Positions 26,291 to 35,782 of a stretch of DNA of 64,000 nucleotides are shown here, piece after piece. Every line of letters begins with the position of its first letter. Within the stretch, counting starts at the first letter, position 1. The stretch covers positions 1-64,000 of the forward strand of contig DFJW01000025.1 of the NCBI GenBank assembly GCA_002373775.1, read 5' to 3'. The notes under the pieces are model-generated. The model was not told where the DNA came from and did no database searches. It was given only the letters and a program-made list of their open reading frames with translations. The position numbers were made by a program, and so were the translations under genes. The DNA is from Ruminococcus flavefaciens. Its GTDB lineage: Bacteria; Bacillota; Clostridia; Oscillospirales; Ruminococcaceae.

Positions 26291-27241
26291 ATGAATAGAT
26301 TCAAACAGTGTGCCTATACACTGACTCTTATATTGACATGCCTGGTCGCTTCTCCGTTCATTTTCAAACAGATCTGGGATTCCAGCGAAGAGAAAAAAGC
26401 CAAGGCAAAGGATGTTCCGGCAGAGGTGGATATATTCGCCGGAAGCAATCAGCAGACATCTGCTGCACAGCCTGCTTCTTCAGAAGATGATAATCAGGCT
26501 ACAGAACCGGCGAGCAGCCCTGAGACAGCATCAGATGATCCCGTTGCAGAACAGCCTTCAGCTGAAGAGCCGGAAAAGCAGACGGAGACTGAAGCTGCCG
26601 AACCTGCGACGGAACCGGCAGTTCCGCCGGTCACAGTTACGCCCGATTATTTCGACGATGCACTCTTCATCGGCGACTCCAGAACCGTCGGTATACGCGA
26701 TTACGGCACTCTCACCAATGCGGATTATTTCTGCGATGTAGGCCTTTCAGCCGCAAGTTGTCTGGAATATTATGTTGACGGATATCTCCTCACCGACAAG
26801 CTTGCTTCCAAAAAATACGGCAAGGTCTATATCATGCTCGGTGTCAATGAGATAGGCAATGACTTTGAATATACACTTGCCGCTTTCAGGAGCATCATTG
26901 ATACAATCCGCACTCTTCAGCCGGATGCGATCATATATCTTGAAGGAAATCTTCATGTATGCACTTATGCTGAAACAAGCACAATAAACAATGAACGCAT
27001 CAATTATCTGAACAGCCGCCTGAGAGAAATGGCTGATGGTCAGAGAATATTCTACATTGATATCAACCCGGTATTTGACGATGAGAACGGCGCACTCCGT
27101 GAGGAGTATACCGGAGACGGCGTACATGTAGTCGGAAAGTACTATCTGGCATGGAGTGACTGGTTCTGCGTCAACACCTATGCTGCGCCCGGAAGTGTAG
27201 AAGAAGCTGCTGACGGCAGACGCAGCAATACAGATCAGTAA
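26291..27241 (+). CDS. Membrane-anchored SGNH/GDSL-type hydrolase or acetyltransferase
   Basis: A 316-residue protein with an N-terminal membrane anchor (about residues 6-26), an acidic Glu/Pro/Ala-rich linker (about 35-118) and an SGNH domain. The nucleophile is Ser in FIGDSRTVG (near residue 130), block III Asn is in MLGVNEIGND and the Asp-His pair is in GDGVHVVG (near 278). Such partners of MBOAT proteins transfer the acyl group to the polymer outside the membrane (as PatB or AlgX do), or remove it. GGAG precedes ATG 26291. The acceptor polymer is not known. Confidence 0.87.
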   Translation: MNRFKQCAYTLTLILTCLVASPFIFKQIWDSSEEKKAKAKDVPAEVDIFAGSNQQTSAAQPASSEDDNQATEPASSPETASDDPVAEQPSAEEPEKQTETEAAEPATEPAVPPVTVTPDYFDDALFIGDSRTVGIRDYGTLTNADYFCDVGLSAASCLEYYVDGYLLTDKLASKKYGKVYIMLGVNEIGNDFEYTLAAFRSIIDTIRTLQPDAIIYLEGNLHVCTYAETSTINNERINYLNSRLREMADGQRIFYIDINPVFDDENGALREEYTGDGVHVVGKYYLAWSDWFCVNTYAAPGSVEEAADGRRSNTDQ

Positions 27242-27249
27242 AAGGCAGA

Positions 27250-27286
27250 TGCCCATGAGTATCGAAGTGAACTCATGGGCATTTTT
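27250..27286 (+). terminator. Terminator after the SGNH gene
   Basis: An 11-bp stem TGCCCATGAGT/ACTCATGGGCA with a 10-nt loop and TTTTT. It sits between convergent genes. Confidence 0.88.
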
Positions 27287-27302
27287 ATATTTCGGATTTG
27301 AT

Positions 27303-28907
27303 TCAGGTCCGGAGAGAATGTGCCTGTTTTATGGACTTCCCAGCCGATAACCATAGGAAAAGCAGGTAAACTGTGCCGCCGACAGCTGTTGACACTATGA
27401 GCCGGCAAGCCGGACCTGTTCCGTTCCGGCTGAGCATTCCGCTCATGAGCAGGGCAGAAGCACCGCACATAACTCCTGAATATACTATCCCCGGTATCGG
27501 ACCGGCTTTAATGTGCATGCCGACAGCGTGGGAATAAGTCCACAGTGCGGAAGCGAGGATGATGATATAGCACACCGAAGTGGCGACAGCAGCTCCGTCA
27601 ACACCGATCTGCGGTATCAGAACAGCATTGCCTGCAAGTTTTACGATCGTGCCTGCCAGCATGATCTTCAGCGGAGATGACGGTTTACCGACAGCCTGCA
27701 ACATGCTGAATACGGGATATGATACGCACAGGCACACCATTCCCGGCATGAGAAGGCGGAGGGAGTTTATACATACGGCAGCCTCATCGGTCTGATCCGG
27801 ATACAGAAAGGCAAGTATTTCCGGAGCAAGCGCCGCAATGCCTGCTGCTGCCGGTACAGACATCAGAAGAGAAAGCGTGAGCGCCTGTGAAGTGCTGCGG
27901 ACGAGTGCGAAGTGGTCTTTCTTTTCCCATGCGTCGGTCACACAAGTCAGAGCACCTTTGCCGAGCATGTTCGTTACTGACGGTACGAGATTGAAGATAG
28001 TCAGAGCGATGCCGGCGAATGAGCCGTATATGAACTGCGGCAGTTCGCTTTCATCCACGCCAAAAGGGGCAGGAATCCTGCATCCGAACCGGGAAAGGCA
28101 GCCGATGACCGTCCACATATCTATAAGTGCCGTCAGATTGGTGACGACTGCGCTCATGCCTATGGGAAGGGCCGAGGATATGAGTTCACCGGCTATCTCT
28201 TTCCTTGTCTGCATGTGTGACGAAGTGTCGGGCAGACCTTTGCGCGGGATGCGGAATATCATGAAAAACAAGACAGCACCGAGAGATGAGAGCGTCACTC
28301 CGAGTATGCCGGCGGCAGACGCCAGTGCCCGGACATCGTGAACGGAAGGAAATATCCTCATTATCTGACTGCTGTGTGACGCTGCATAGCTGCAAAGCCA
28401 TAATCCTGCACCGACTTTCACAGTGCCTTCGATGAGCTGTGATACGGCAGTCGGATACATATTTCCCATGCCCTCAGCACATCCGCGTTCAACAGCGGTG
28501 ATGCAGCCGAAAAGCACAGCCGGAGCTATCATGGCAACTGAGAGAACTGCTCCCGGAGTGTGGGCTGAGTATATGCAGAAAGGCTTTGCAAGAAGCAGAA
28601 CAGCTGCGCTGCCGATGAGTCCGGCAGCGGAGAATATCATCAGACCTGTGTGACGTATGCGGCGGATATTGCCGTACATACCGAGAGCGGCACTTCGTGC
28701 GGTCATTCTTGCAACAGCGGAAGAAATACCTGTAACTGTGAAAGCGTATACCGGCATGAAGAGACTGTATGCACAGCTGAAATAGCTCATTCCCACTCCG
28801 CCGAGCATATTCGTCAGCGGTATTTTGAACATTGCGCCCAGCAGTTTTGCTGCCGCAGCCGATATCATGAGTATCAGAGAACCTTTGAGAAAAGTCTGCT
28901 TTTTCAA
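27303..28907 (-). CDS. Polytopic lipid-linked oligosaccharide flippase (SpoVB/MurJ superfamily)
   Basis: A 534-residue protein with about 14 predicted membrane segments. The opening LKGSLILMISAAAAKLLGAMFKIPL and the segment around YSLFMPVYAFTVTGISSAVARM are typical of the SpoVB/YtgP branch of the MVF superfamily, which includes MurJ. The probable role is transport of lipid II or another lipid-linked glycan across the membrane. Monocistronic, convergent with the acyltransferase operon. An assignment to sporulation rather than general wall synthesis cannot be made from sequence alone. Confidence 0.85.
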   Translation of the reverse strand: MKKQTFLKGSLILMISAAAAKLLGAMFKIPLTNMLGGVGMSYFSCAYSLFMPVYAFTVTGISSAVARMTARSAALGMYGNIRRIRHTGLMIFSAAGLIGSAAVLLLAKPFCIYSAHTPGAVLSVAMIAPAVLFGCITAVERGCAEGMGNMYPTAVSQLIEGTVKVGAGLWLCSYAASHSSQIMRIFPSVHDVRALASAAGILGVTLSSLGAVLFFMIFRIPRKGLPDTSSHMQTRKEIAGELISSALPIGMSAVVTNLTALIDMWTVIGCLSRFGCRIPAPFGVDESELPQFIYGSFAGIALTIFNLVPSVTNMLGKGALTCVTDAWEKKDHFALVRSTSQALTLSLLMSVPAAAGIAALAPEILAFLYPDQTDEAAVCINSLRLLMPGMVCLCVSYPVFSMLQAVGKPSSPLKIMLAGTIVKLAGNAVLIPQIGVDGAAVATSVCYIIILASALWTYSHAVGMHIKAGPIPGIVYSGVMCGASALLMSGMLSRNGTGPACRLIVSTAVGGTVYLLFLWLSAGKSIKQAHSLRT

Positions 28908-29023
28908 TTATCTGCCTCCGTTTATGCGATATCCCGGACATTTGCCGGATGCTTTGTTTTTGTAGAAATATATGCCGGTATATGGCGGATTATGAATCGG
29001 GGGCAAATAATCTGCTCAGATAC

Positions 29024-29052
29024 TTGCTATTCTGCTTGATCTGTGGTATAAT
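29024..29052 (+). promoter_or_regulatory. Promoter for the PHP-Lrp-aminotransferase-ispE operon
   Basis: TTGCTA, 17-bp spacer, extended TATAAT, about 35 bp before the PHP start codon. Confidence 0.8.
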
Positions 29053-29086
29053 ATAAAATGATTATATTTATAAAGTGGGTGGAATG

Positions 29087-29935
29087 ATGAACCTTATAGA
29101 TTGCCATACTCATACGGAATACTCGGTGGACTCTGAGGCGGATATCAACGGAATGATAGAACGCGCTATCGCACTCGGGCTTTCTGCATACGCCATTACG
29201 GATCACTGTGAGTGCAACCGCTGGTATTCTGAGGATCATTACCCCGGTATCGAGGTTTACCGCTTTTTTGATTTCGGGCGTGATTTTGAGAACTCTGTTA
29301 CAGCTGTCACGAAGCTGAAGGAAAAGTATGAGGGCAGGATAAACCTGATCTGCGGCACAGAACTCGGACAGCCGCTTCAGGATATCGAAGTGGCAGAAAA
29401 AGTTGTCGCCGATCCCCGCCTTGACTTTATTCTCGGTTCGATGCACCAGCTCCCGAATATGGAGGATTTCTGCTTCATCGAGTATGATAAATATACAGAG
29501 GACGGCATATATGACCTTTGCAGGCAGTATTTCGAGGAGATATACAAGCTCTGCAAATGGGGAAAATTCGATATTCTCTCCCACCTCACTTACTTTCTCC
29601 GATACATAAAGGGCGGATACGGAATAGACGTGGATACCAGCCGTTATGACGAGATAATTGCCGAGTCCTTCCGTGTGCTGATAGAAAACGGAAAGGGCAT
29701 CGAGATAAATACATCCGGTCTGAGACAGAATTACGGCGATACGTTCCCTTCGCTGAAATATGTAAAGCTTTTCCGTGATCTGGGAGGAGAACTGCTTTCT
29801 ATCGGATCAGATGCACATACTATAGAAGATCTCGGCAAAGGCATTGCCGACGGCGCGGAAATGGCGAAAGCCGCCGGTTTCGACCGGCTTGTGTATTTCA
29901 GAAAGAGAAAACCATATTTTATCAATATAGACTGA
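29087..29935 (+). CDS. PHP-domain phosphoesterase, histidinol-phosphatase type
   Basis: A 282-residue PHP metal-dependent phosphatase. Metal ligands are visible in DCHTHTEYSVDS (residues 5-16), AITDHCE, the Glu in CGTELGQP, LGSMHQLP, ILSHLTYF and SIGSDAHTIEDLG. It is homologous to HisK-type histidinol-phosphate phosphatases, but no his genes are nearby, so the true substrate is open. ATG 29087 best fits GGTGG; 29084 is the alternative. Confidence 0.85.
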   Translation: MNLIDCHTHTEYSVDSEADINGMIERAIALGLSAYAITDHCECNRWYSEDHYPGIEVYRFFDFGRDFENSVTAVTKLKEKYEGRINLICGTELGQPLQDIEVAEKVVADPRLDFILGSMHQLPNMEDFCFIEYDKYTEDGIYDLCRQYFEEIYKLCKWGKFDILSHLTYFLRYIKGGYGIDVDTSRYDEIIAESFRVLIENGKGIEINTSGLRQNYGDTFPSLKYVKLFRDLGGELLSIGSDAHTIEDLGKGIADGAEMAKAAGFDRLVYFRKRKPYFINID

Positions 29936-29955
29936 GCGCAGAAAGGATCGGTATT

Positions 29956-30432
29956 ATGAACGATATAGTAAAAATATTACAGCAGAATGCCCGTATATCA
30001 GATACAGCACTGGGCGAGATGCTCGGCATCCCGGCAGAAGCAGCAGCTGCTGAGATCAAAAAACTTGAAGACGAAGGCGTTATCCGCGGATACAGCGTCA
30101 TCCTCGACGATGAGAAGTATGACCGCTCAACGGTATACGCAACGATAGAGCTGAAGGTAACTCCTCAGCGTGACTGCGGATTTGATGATATAGCAAAGAC
30201 GATAATGATGTACGATGAGGTGGAAAGCGTCAGCCTCATGTCATCAGGCGCATATGACCTTGCAGTAGAAGTAAAGGGCAGCGACCTGAGAGAAGTGGCA
30301 TTCTTCGTTTCCGAGAGACTTTCCACTATCGACGGCGTACTCTCGACTGCAACGCATTTCATACTGAAAAAGTACAAGGAAAAGGGAATATTCATCGACG
30401 GCGAAGAGCCTGACGAAAGGGGCTTGGGCTGA
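29956..30432 (+). CDS. Lrp/AsnC-family transcriptional regulator
   Basis: A 158-residue regulator. An N-terminal helix-turn-helix (ISDTALGEMLGIPAEAAAAEIKKLEDEGVIRGYSV) is followed by an AsnC/RAM ligand domain (ATIELKVTP..., VMSSGAYDLAVEVKG). It is placed directly before the aminotransferase (5-bp gap) and probably responds to an amino acid related to that enzyme. Confidence 0.92.
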   Translation: MNDIVKILQQNARISDTALGEMLGIPAEAAAAEIKKLEDEGVIRGYSVILDDEKYDRSTVYATIELKVTPQRDCGFDDIAKTIMMYDEVESVSLMSSGAYDLAVEVKGSDLREVAFFVSERLSTIDGVLSTATHFILKKYKEKGIFIDGEEPDERGLG

Positions 30433-30437
30433 TAATC

Positions 30438-31622
30438 ATGGATTACGATAAGATACTATCCGATAAGATAAAGAGCATAAAGCCTTCCGGCATAAGAAAG
30501 TTTTTCGACATTGCCGGTACCATGGAGGGCGTTATATCTCTCGGAGTCGGCGAACCTGATTTCTCGACGCCGTGGGTGATACGCAAGGCAGCTATACAGG
30601 TCCTTGAGAGAAAGCATATCGTGTACGGACCGAATAAAGGCGTGATATCGCTGAGAAAGGCTATATCAGACCACATCTTCAAGAAGCACGGCGTCAGATA
30701 TGATGAGAATAGTGAAGTCATAGTGACGGTCGGAGGCTCTGAGGCGATAGACCTTGCCATCCGCGGACTGATAGATCCCGGCGACGAAGTTCTGGTAGTT
30801 GAGCCGTGTTTCGTCTGTTATGCACCGCTGGTAGAACTGAGCGGAGGAGTTGCAGTGTCAGTTCCCACAAGGGTTGAAAACAGCTTCAAACTGACGGTGG
30901 AAGACCTCAGGGACAAGATAACAGACCGCACAAAGCTGCTGATACTGCCTTTCCCGAATAATCCTACCGGCGCCGTAATGACGAAGGAAGACCTTGAACC
31001 CATAGCTGAACTGCTGAGAGGTACAGACATAATGGTGCTGACAGATGAGATATACTCCGAACTCACATACGGCAGAAAGCATTTTTCAATAATCGAACTT
31101 GATGGGATGCGTGAGCGTACCATATATGTAAACGGATTCTCGAAGGCATACGCCATGACAGGCTGGAGACTCGGCTATGTGACTGCTCCTGAGCCGATCA
31201 TCACGCAGATTTCCAAGATACATCAGTACGGCATAATGTGCAGCCCTTACATAAGCCAGAATGCAGCAGTCGAAGCTCTGACATCCTGTGATGCAGAGGT
31301 AATGAAAATGGTGGATGAATACAACATACGCCGCAAGTATCTGGTAAGTGAATTCAACCGGCTCGGGCTCACATGCTTTGATCCCGAGGGCGCATTCTAT
31401 GTGTTCCCGAGCATAAAGAGCACAGGTCTCACAAGCGAGGAATTCTGTGAGAGGCTTCTCTATGAGGAGAAGGTGGCAACTGTTCCGGGAAGTGCTTTCG
31501 GAGAGAGCGGAGAGGGACACATACGAATATCCTACGCTTACTCGCTGAAGCATCTCATGGAAGCTATGAGCCGTATCGAAAAGTTCCTCGGAAAGCTGGA
31601 GGCAGAGAAGAATGAAAATTAA
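30438..31622 (+). CDS. Class I/II PLP-dependent aminotransferase
   Basis: A 394-residue fold-type I enzyme: SLGVGEPDFSTPW, PFPNNPTGAVM, DEIYSELTY, the Schiff-base Lys in NGFSKAYAMTGWRLGY (near residue 236) and the substrate Arg in GEGHIRISYA. It resembles the PatA/AspB-like group often paired with an Lrp-type regulator. Substrate unknown. Overlaps ispE by 11 bp. Confidence 0.92.
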   Translation: MDYDKILSDKIKSIKPSGIRKFFDIAGTMEGVISLGVGEPDFSTPWVIRKAAIQVLERKHIVYGPNKGVISLRKAISDHIFKKHGVRYDENSEVIVTVGGSEAIDLAIRGLIDPGDEVLVVEPCFVCYAPLVELSGGVAVSVPTRVENSFKLTVEDLRDKITDRTKLLILPFPNNPTGAVMTKEDLEPIAELLRGTDIMVLTDEIYSELTYGRKHFSIIELDGMRERTIYVNGFSKAYAMTGWRLGYVTAPEPIITQISKIHQYGIMCSPYISQNAAVEALTSCDAEVMKMVDEYNIRRKYLVSEFNRLGLTCFDPEGAFYVFPSIKSTGLTSEEFCERLLYEEKVATVPGSAFGESGEGHIRISYAYSLKHLMEAMSRIEKFLGKLEAEKNEN

Positions 31623-32484
31623 GACTGCCGCAAAGATCAATCTTGTTCTTGACGTGACCGGCAGGCTCCCGGACGGATATCATACGCTGAAAAGCGTGTT
31701 CCAGACGGTTGGGATATATGATGAAGCAGAAGTTGAACTTGCTGATGAAATAAGCATCACATGCGAGATGCCGGCGGAGTTTGCTGCTGCCGATCCAATA
31801 CCGTGTGACGAAAGGAACATAGCTTACAAGGCAGCAAAGAGATTCTTTGAGCATACCGGGATAGCCGGAGGATGCCGTATCCATATAAAAAAAGGCATAC
31901 CTTCTCAGGCAGGAATGGGCGGAGGAAGTACAGATGCGGCAGCAGTGCTCTACTGCCTTGACAGACTTACCGGCGCCGGACTCGGCGTCAGCGGACTTTC
32001 TGCAATAGGAAAGAAGCTGGGGGCTGATGTGCCTTTCTTCTTCACGGGAGGCACGGCTTTTGTCGAAGGCATAGGCGAGAAGATATCTCCGCTTGAAAGC
32101 TATGCCGGCAGGATACTCGTCATAGCAAAGGGAACGGAAGGTGTATCCACAGCGGAGGCTTATTCGCGCATAGATGCACTTGCAGCTCCCTGTCATCCTC
32201 AGGCTGATGAACTGGCGGCAGCGATAAACGATTCTCCGGAAGATGCGTATATGTATTTCGGAAATCTTTTCGAGCAGGCAGTGCAGCTTGAAGAAGTGGA
32301 TAAAATCAAATCAATAATGCTGAACAAGGATGCACTGAAAGCAAATATGACCGGAAGCGGCAGCGCAGTATTCGGCTTGTTCGAGAGCCGTGAAGCTGCT
32401 GAGATATGCGCCGGCAAACTTAGTTCATACGGCTATTATGCGCAGGTTTGCGAGACAGTGGACAGCTCGTTCACAGAAGAATAG
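31612..32484 (+). CDS. ispE: 4-(cytidine 5'-diphospho)-2-C-methyl-D-erythritol kinase
   Basis: A 290-residue GHMP kinase of the MEP isoprenoid pathway. AKINLVLDVTGRLPDGYHTLKSVFQ at the N-terminus and the ATP-binding SQAGMGGGSTDAAA (near residues 98-111) are diagnostic, as is ANMTGSGSAVFG near the end. It starts inside the aminotransferase gene, so it is translationally coupled. Confidence 0.95.
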   Translation: MKIKTAAKINLVLDVTGRLPDGYHTLKSVFQTVGIYDEAEVELADEISITCEMPAEFAAADPIPCDERNIAYKAAKRFFEHTGIAGGCRIHIKKGIPSQAGMGGGSTDAAAVLYCLDRLTGAGLGVSGLSAIGKKLGADVPFFFTGGTAFVEGIGEKISPLESYAGRILVIAKGTEGVSTAEAYSRIDALAAPCHPQADELAAAINDSPEDAYMYFGNLFEQAVQLEEVDKIKSIMLNKDALKANMTGSGSAVFGLFESREAAEICAGKLSSYGYYAQVCETVDSSFTEE

Positions 32485-32512
32485 ATGAAACAAGATCAAG
32501 GAGGTTTATGAT

Positions 32513-33253
32513 ATGCCCGGATTAGACGATTATGCACCCGCAGTAAGAAAGGTGATGACTCTTTTTTACGTTATTGATACTTCAGGAAGTATGGAAGGAA
32601 GCAAGATAGGACAGGTCGAATCTGCACTGGAGGAAGTTATGCAGACTCTTCAGGAGATCAGCGATGAGAGCGACGATGCTGAGATAAAGATCGCTGTACT
32701 GGAATTTGCTACCGGTGCTTCATGGGTAACACCTGAGCCGGTGCCGCCGGAAGGATACAGATTCCAGCCCTTTGAGGCTTGCGGAGTCACAGACCTTGGT
32801 GCAGCATGCAAGGAACTGGATAAAAAGCTCTCGCGCAACGAGTTCCTGAAAACAGCAGCCGGAGCATATCCGCCTGTGATCCTGCTTTTCAGCGACGGCG
32901 GTCCCACAGATAACTGGGAGAGCGGTCTTGAAACTCTCAAGAAGAACAACTGGTTCAAGCGTTCCATAAAAATAGCGTTCGCTATCGGCGACGACTGCGA
33001 TAAAACAGTTCTTGCTCAGTTCTCAGGCAGTTCTGAGACTGTGCTTGACGTAAAGAACAAGGATCAGCTGCGTCTTATGATAGAGAAGGCGAGCGTTATC
33101 ACAAGTGTTTTCGCCAGCCATTCAAGCACAGTTGACAGCGACACAGATCCTGTTGAGATATCGAAGCAGCTTGCTCAGGATGTACAGACGCAGACTCAGG
33201 AAGCGATGAACGACGATCCTTCTGCCGCTGACTGGGACGAGTCAGACTGGTAA
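32513..33253 (+). CDS. vWA-domain protein, TerY-like
   Basis: A 246-residue cytosolic von Willebrand factor A protein. The MIDAS motif is DTSGSMEGS (near residues 22-30), with the conserved Thr in CGVTDLGAA and Asp in LLFSDGGPTDNW. It resembles TerY. The PP2C gene begins 10 bp later and a kinase converges on them, forming the vWA/PP2C/kinase set described as the TerY-P triad. It may be cotranscribed with ispE (28-bp gap). AGGAGG precedes the start. Confidence 0.87.
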   Translation: MPGLDDYAPAVRKVMTLFYVIDTSGSMEGSKIGQVESALEEVMQTLQEISDESDDAEIKIAVLEFATGASWVTPEPVPPEGYRFQPFEACGVTDLGAACKELDKKLSRNEFLKTAAGAYPPVILLFSDGGPTDNWESGLETLKKNNWFKRSIKIAFAIGDDCDKTVLAQFSGSSETVLDVKNKDQLRLMIEKASVITSVFASHSSTVDSDTDPVEISKQLAQDVQTQTQEAMNDDPSAADWDESDW

Positions 33254-33262
33254 GGTGAGATA

Positions 33263-34159
33263 ATGGAAAAGATCTCAGTTTTTGCGCGTTCCTGCACAGG
33301 AGATACTCACCTCAAACGCGGTCTGATATGTCAGGATTCGTCACTTGCAGTTGACAAGGAGAAGTTCAGTTTTGCAGCAGTCGCTGACGGACACGGAAGC
33401 CCTTGCTATCTGAGGACAGAGCGCGGTTCGCGTTTTGCGATACGCTGTGCATACGAATGTGTCAGTGAATTCCTTGACAGCCTTGATGAAGCGGAAGAGA
33501 TACTTGATGATGAGCAGCAGAGGCTACAGCTATTTACACAGCTCTGGCGCAGTATCGTCAGCCGCTGGCATGATATGACTGAGAAGGACCACCGCGATGA
33601 TCCTTTTACGCCGGAAGAACTTGACCGTATCCCCGAGAAGTTCTCGTATTACAGAGAACGATATATGAACGGCAATTATATCGACGCATACGGCACAACT
33701 CTGCTTTTTGCTGTGATAACCTATGATTTCGCGTTCTGCGGTCAGATAGGTGACGGAAGCTGCGTGGTGATCGACTGTGACGGCGAGATAAGCAAGCCGG
33801 TCCCGGAAGATCCTCGCTGCTACGAGAATGTTACTACGTCCATGTGTCAGGATGACGCTGTACTTTCCGGAAGATTCGGATATTTTCCGGCAGCCGCACT
33901 GCCGGCGGCAGTATTTCTCGGCACAGACGGTATAGAGAATTCGTACTGGAGCGAAGAGCAACTATACGGTTTCTATGAGGGACTTGCGCTTACTTTTGCG
34001 GAGAATGAGCTTTCGGAAGGCGACCGCCAGTTAAAGGAATTCCTTCCGGAGATGACAAGAAAAGGCAGCGGGGATGACGTATCCTGCGCCGGATTCTTCT
34101 GCCGTGAGGCACTGGAAAAGATAGCCGGCAAACTTCATGATTCTGTTTCAGATGAGTGA
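33263..34159 (+). CDS. PP2C-family Ser/Thr protein phosphatase
   Basis: A 298-residue phosphatase: CQDSS near residue 24, metal-binding AAVADGHGSP (near residue 37), CGQIGDGSCVVID, FLGTDGIENS and SGDDVSCAGFF at the end. It probably reverses phosphorylation by the convergent kinase. Together with the vWA gene it forms one transcription unit. Confidence 0.92.
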   Translation: MEKISVFARSCTGDTHLKRGLICQDSSLAVDKEKFSFAAVADGHGSPCYLRTERGSRFAIRCAYECVSEFLDSLDEAEEILDDEQQRLQLFTQLWRSIVSRWHDMTEKDHRDDPFTPEELDRIPEKFSYYRERYMNGNYIDAYGTTLLFAVITYDFAFCGQIGDGSCVVIDCDGEISKPVPEDPRCYENVTTSMCQDDAVLSGRFGYFPAAALPAAVFLGTDGIENSYWSEEQLYGFYEGLALTFAENELSEGDRQLKEFLPEMTRKGSGDDVSCAGFFCREALEKIAGKLHDSVSDE

Positions 34160-34192
34160 GCGTGGCTTTCAAACGGATAAGGGATAAAAACA

Positions 34193-34224
34193 GGGAGGAA
34201 CTCGTGACAGTTCCTCCCTTATCT
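34193..34224. terminator. Bidirectional terminator between PP2C and kinase genes
   Basis: A 10-bp perfect stem GGGAGGAACT/AGTTCCTCCC with a 6-nt loop. There is a T-rich tail on the plus side and CCCTGTTTTT on the minus side. Confidence 0.82.
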
Positions 34225-34254
34225 TTATTGCATTATGAACAGAAGTTTTCAGCG

Positions 34255-35577
34255 TCACTGTATCTCCACAGTGCCTGAAGACCTTCCGATAGTAACTTCG
34301 AAATCCTTCATGAGCGGCATCACGCTGTTAGGCTCCACGGCTCTGCTGCTGCCGTCCGGCAGTCGGACGCTCCAGCTTGTTTCAGTGAGATTTCTGAGTG
34401 CCAGTTTATCGGGATCTTTGCGGTTGCGTACCACTTCTCCCACAACATTATGGAAATCGCCTTCGGTCTCGCTGATCTGACCGTCGTATACCTTGACTCC
34501 GCCGAATGCCGGCACATCAAAGCGCTTGAATCTGATAACACCGCTGCATCTGAGATCAGCGCCGCAGTACATACATTTTTCAGTGCTGTTGGGGGTGATG
34601 AAAGTTTCCTTTCCGCATGACGGACAAGGAACAGTCTCACTGCGCAGGCGGACGAAGGCATCCAGCCATGTCCTCTCTATGATGCGGTCGTAGGGCGGCT
34701 TTACGGAGTTCTTTCCGAAAGAGCGTATGAAGAGTTCGCGGATGTACTCCGGGTATATGTTCCAGAACCGGAGAGTATTGGTATTGAGCTGATTGTTAGC
34801 GGCATTGCGGTCATCCTCGGGATCGAGGACGAAAACGGGATCACTGCCGTAGAATTTCTTTTCCAGTTCGGGCGTCATACACGGCGGAGTCGAGTATTTA
34901 CCTTCAAGAGGATGCTCAACGAACAGCATGCGGAAAAGGATAACAGCCAGAGAAAAACGGTCAGAGCGTTTGTCAGGAGCACCTCCGAGAACGACTTCCG
35001 GTGCCATATATCGCTGTTTTCCGGCAATTCCGAAATTGACACCGCGTTCTGAGACGTTATCGTTGTCGCAGATAAGCACATCGCCTGTCTGCGGATCAAT
35101 GAAGAAGTTTCCGTTGTTGAGGTCCTGATAGCTGTATCCGTCATTATGGAGAGCACGGAAGCCCTCAATGATATTTATAGCGGCATTGCAGCGTGCAGTT
35201 ATGCCCGAGAACTGGGCTTTCATGCGGCGCTTTTTAGCGTCCCATATAAGGAAACGGGTGAGTTCTTCGAATCCGGCAGGACGAAGCGGCATGATATAGC
35301 CGAAGCTGCCGTCTATCCAGTCAGAGAGTTCTTCCGGCCATAAGAAAGCTTTTGTGGGAGCGCCCTTCCTGATATTAGCCCGGAGATTCTCATAGAATTC
35401 GTCGGGGTTCTTCATTTTTTCTACTGTTGATCTGTGGTACCATTTAAGAGCCATTTCACGGCCGCCGCAGGATACGCGGTATACGTTTCCCTGTCCGCCT
35501 CCGCCGAGGAATTCCAGAACTGTGAATTCTTTATTGTTCACTGTCCTTGCCTTGAATCCGATTTTAAGTTCAGCCAT
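34255..35577 (-). CDS. Protein kinase-like protein with C-terminal zinc ribbon (triad kinase)
   Basis: A 440-residue cytosolic protein. Kinase features: glycine loop FLGGGGQGNVYRV, Lys in MALKWY, the catalytic loop as SYQDLNNGNFF (HRD replaced by YQD) and the metal site as ICDNDN (in place of DFG). KQRYMAPEVVLG follows. After the kinase domain comes a zinc ribbon (CPSCG ... CMYCG) and a C-terminal beta-rich region of about 90 residues that may be a degenerate FHA-like module. ATG 35577 sits at proper distance from AAGGAG; 35583 is too close. Its partners are the convergent vWA and PP2C genes. Confidence 0.85.
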   Translation of the reverse strand: MAELKIGFKARTVNNKEFTVLEFLGGGGQGNVYRVSCGGREMALKWYHRSTVEKMKNPDEFYENLRANIRKGAPTKAFLWPEELSDWIDGSFGYIMPLRPAGFEELTRFLIWDAKKRRMKAQFSGITARCNAAINIIEGFRALHNDGYSYQDLNNGNFFIDPQTGDVLICDNDNVSERGVNFGIAGKQRYMAPEVVLGGAPDKRSDRFSLAVILFRMLFVEHPLEGKYSTPPCMTPELEKKFYGSDPVFVLDPEDDRNAANNQLNTNTLRFWNIYPEYIRELFIRSFGKNSVKPPYDRIIERTWLDAFVRLRSETVPCPSCGKETFITPNSTEKCMYCGADLRCSGVIRFKRFDVPAFGGVKVYDGQISETEGDFHNVVGEVVRNRKDPDKLALRNLTETSWSVRLPDGSSRAVEPNSVMPLMKDFEVTIGRSSGTVEIQ

Positions 35578-35782
35578 ATCCATTCTCCTTATAAGTTTGA
35601 TAGATAGTAAATATCCTGATCGGTATAACTATATGATACCAGAAAAACAGCACAATGTAAAGAGAAATATTATTTTTTTCTGAAAGCTGTGACACATGTC
35701 CTGAAGCGGCTGAATATATTTTATGAAAGCGATATTATTCCATGGAACTACTTTCACACATCCGTACAGGAGGGATGCTTAA

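Noticed and set aside
35742-35765. GGAAC...CGTA as an ECF autoregulatory promoter
   Set aside because: The spacing is 14 bp rather than about 16, and the transcript would start on top of the ribosome binding site of the sigma gene.
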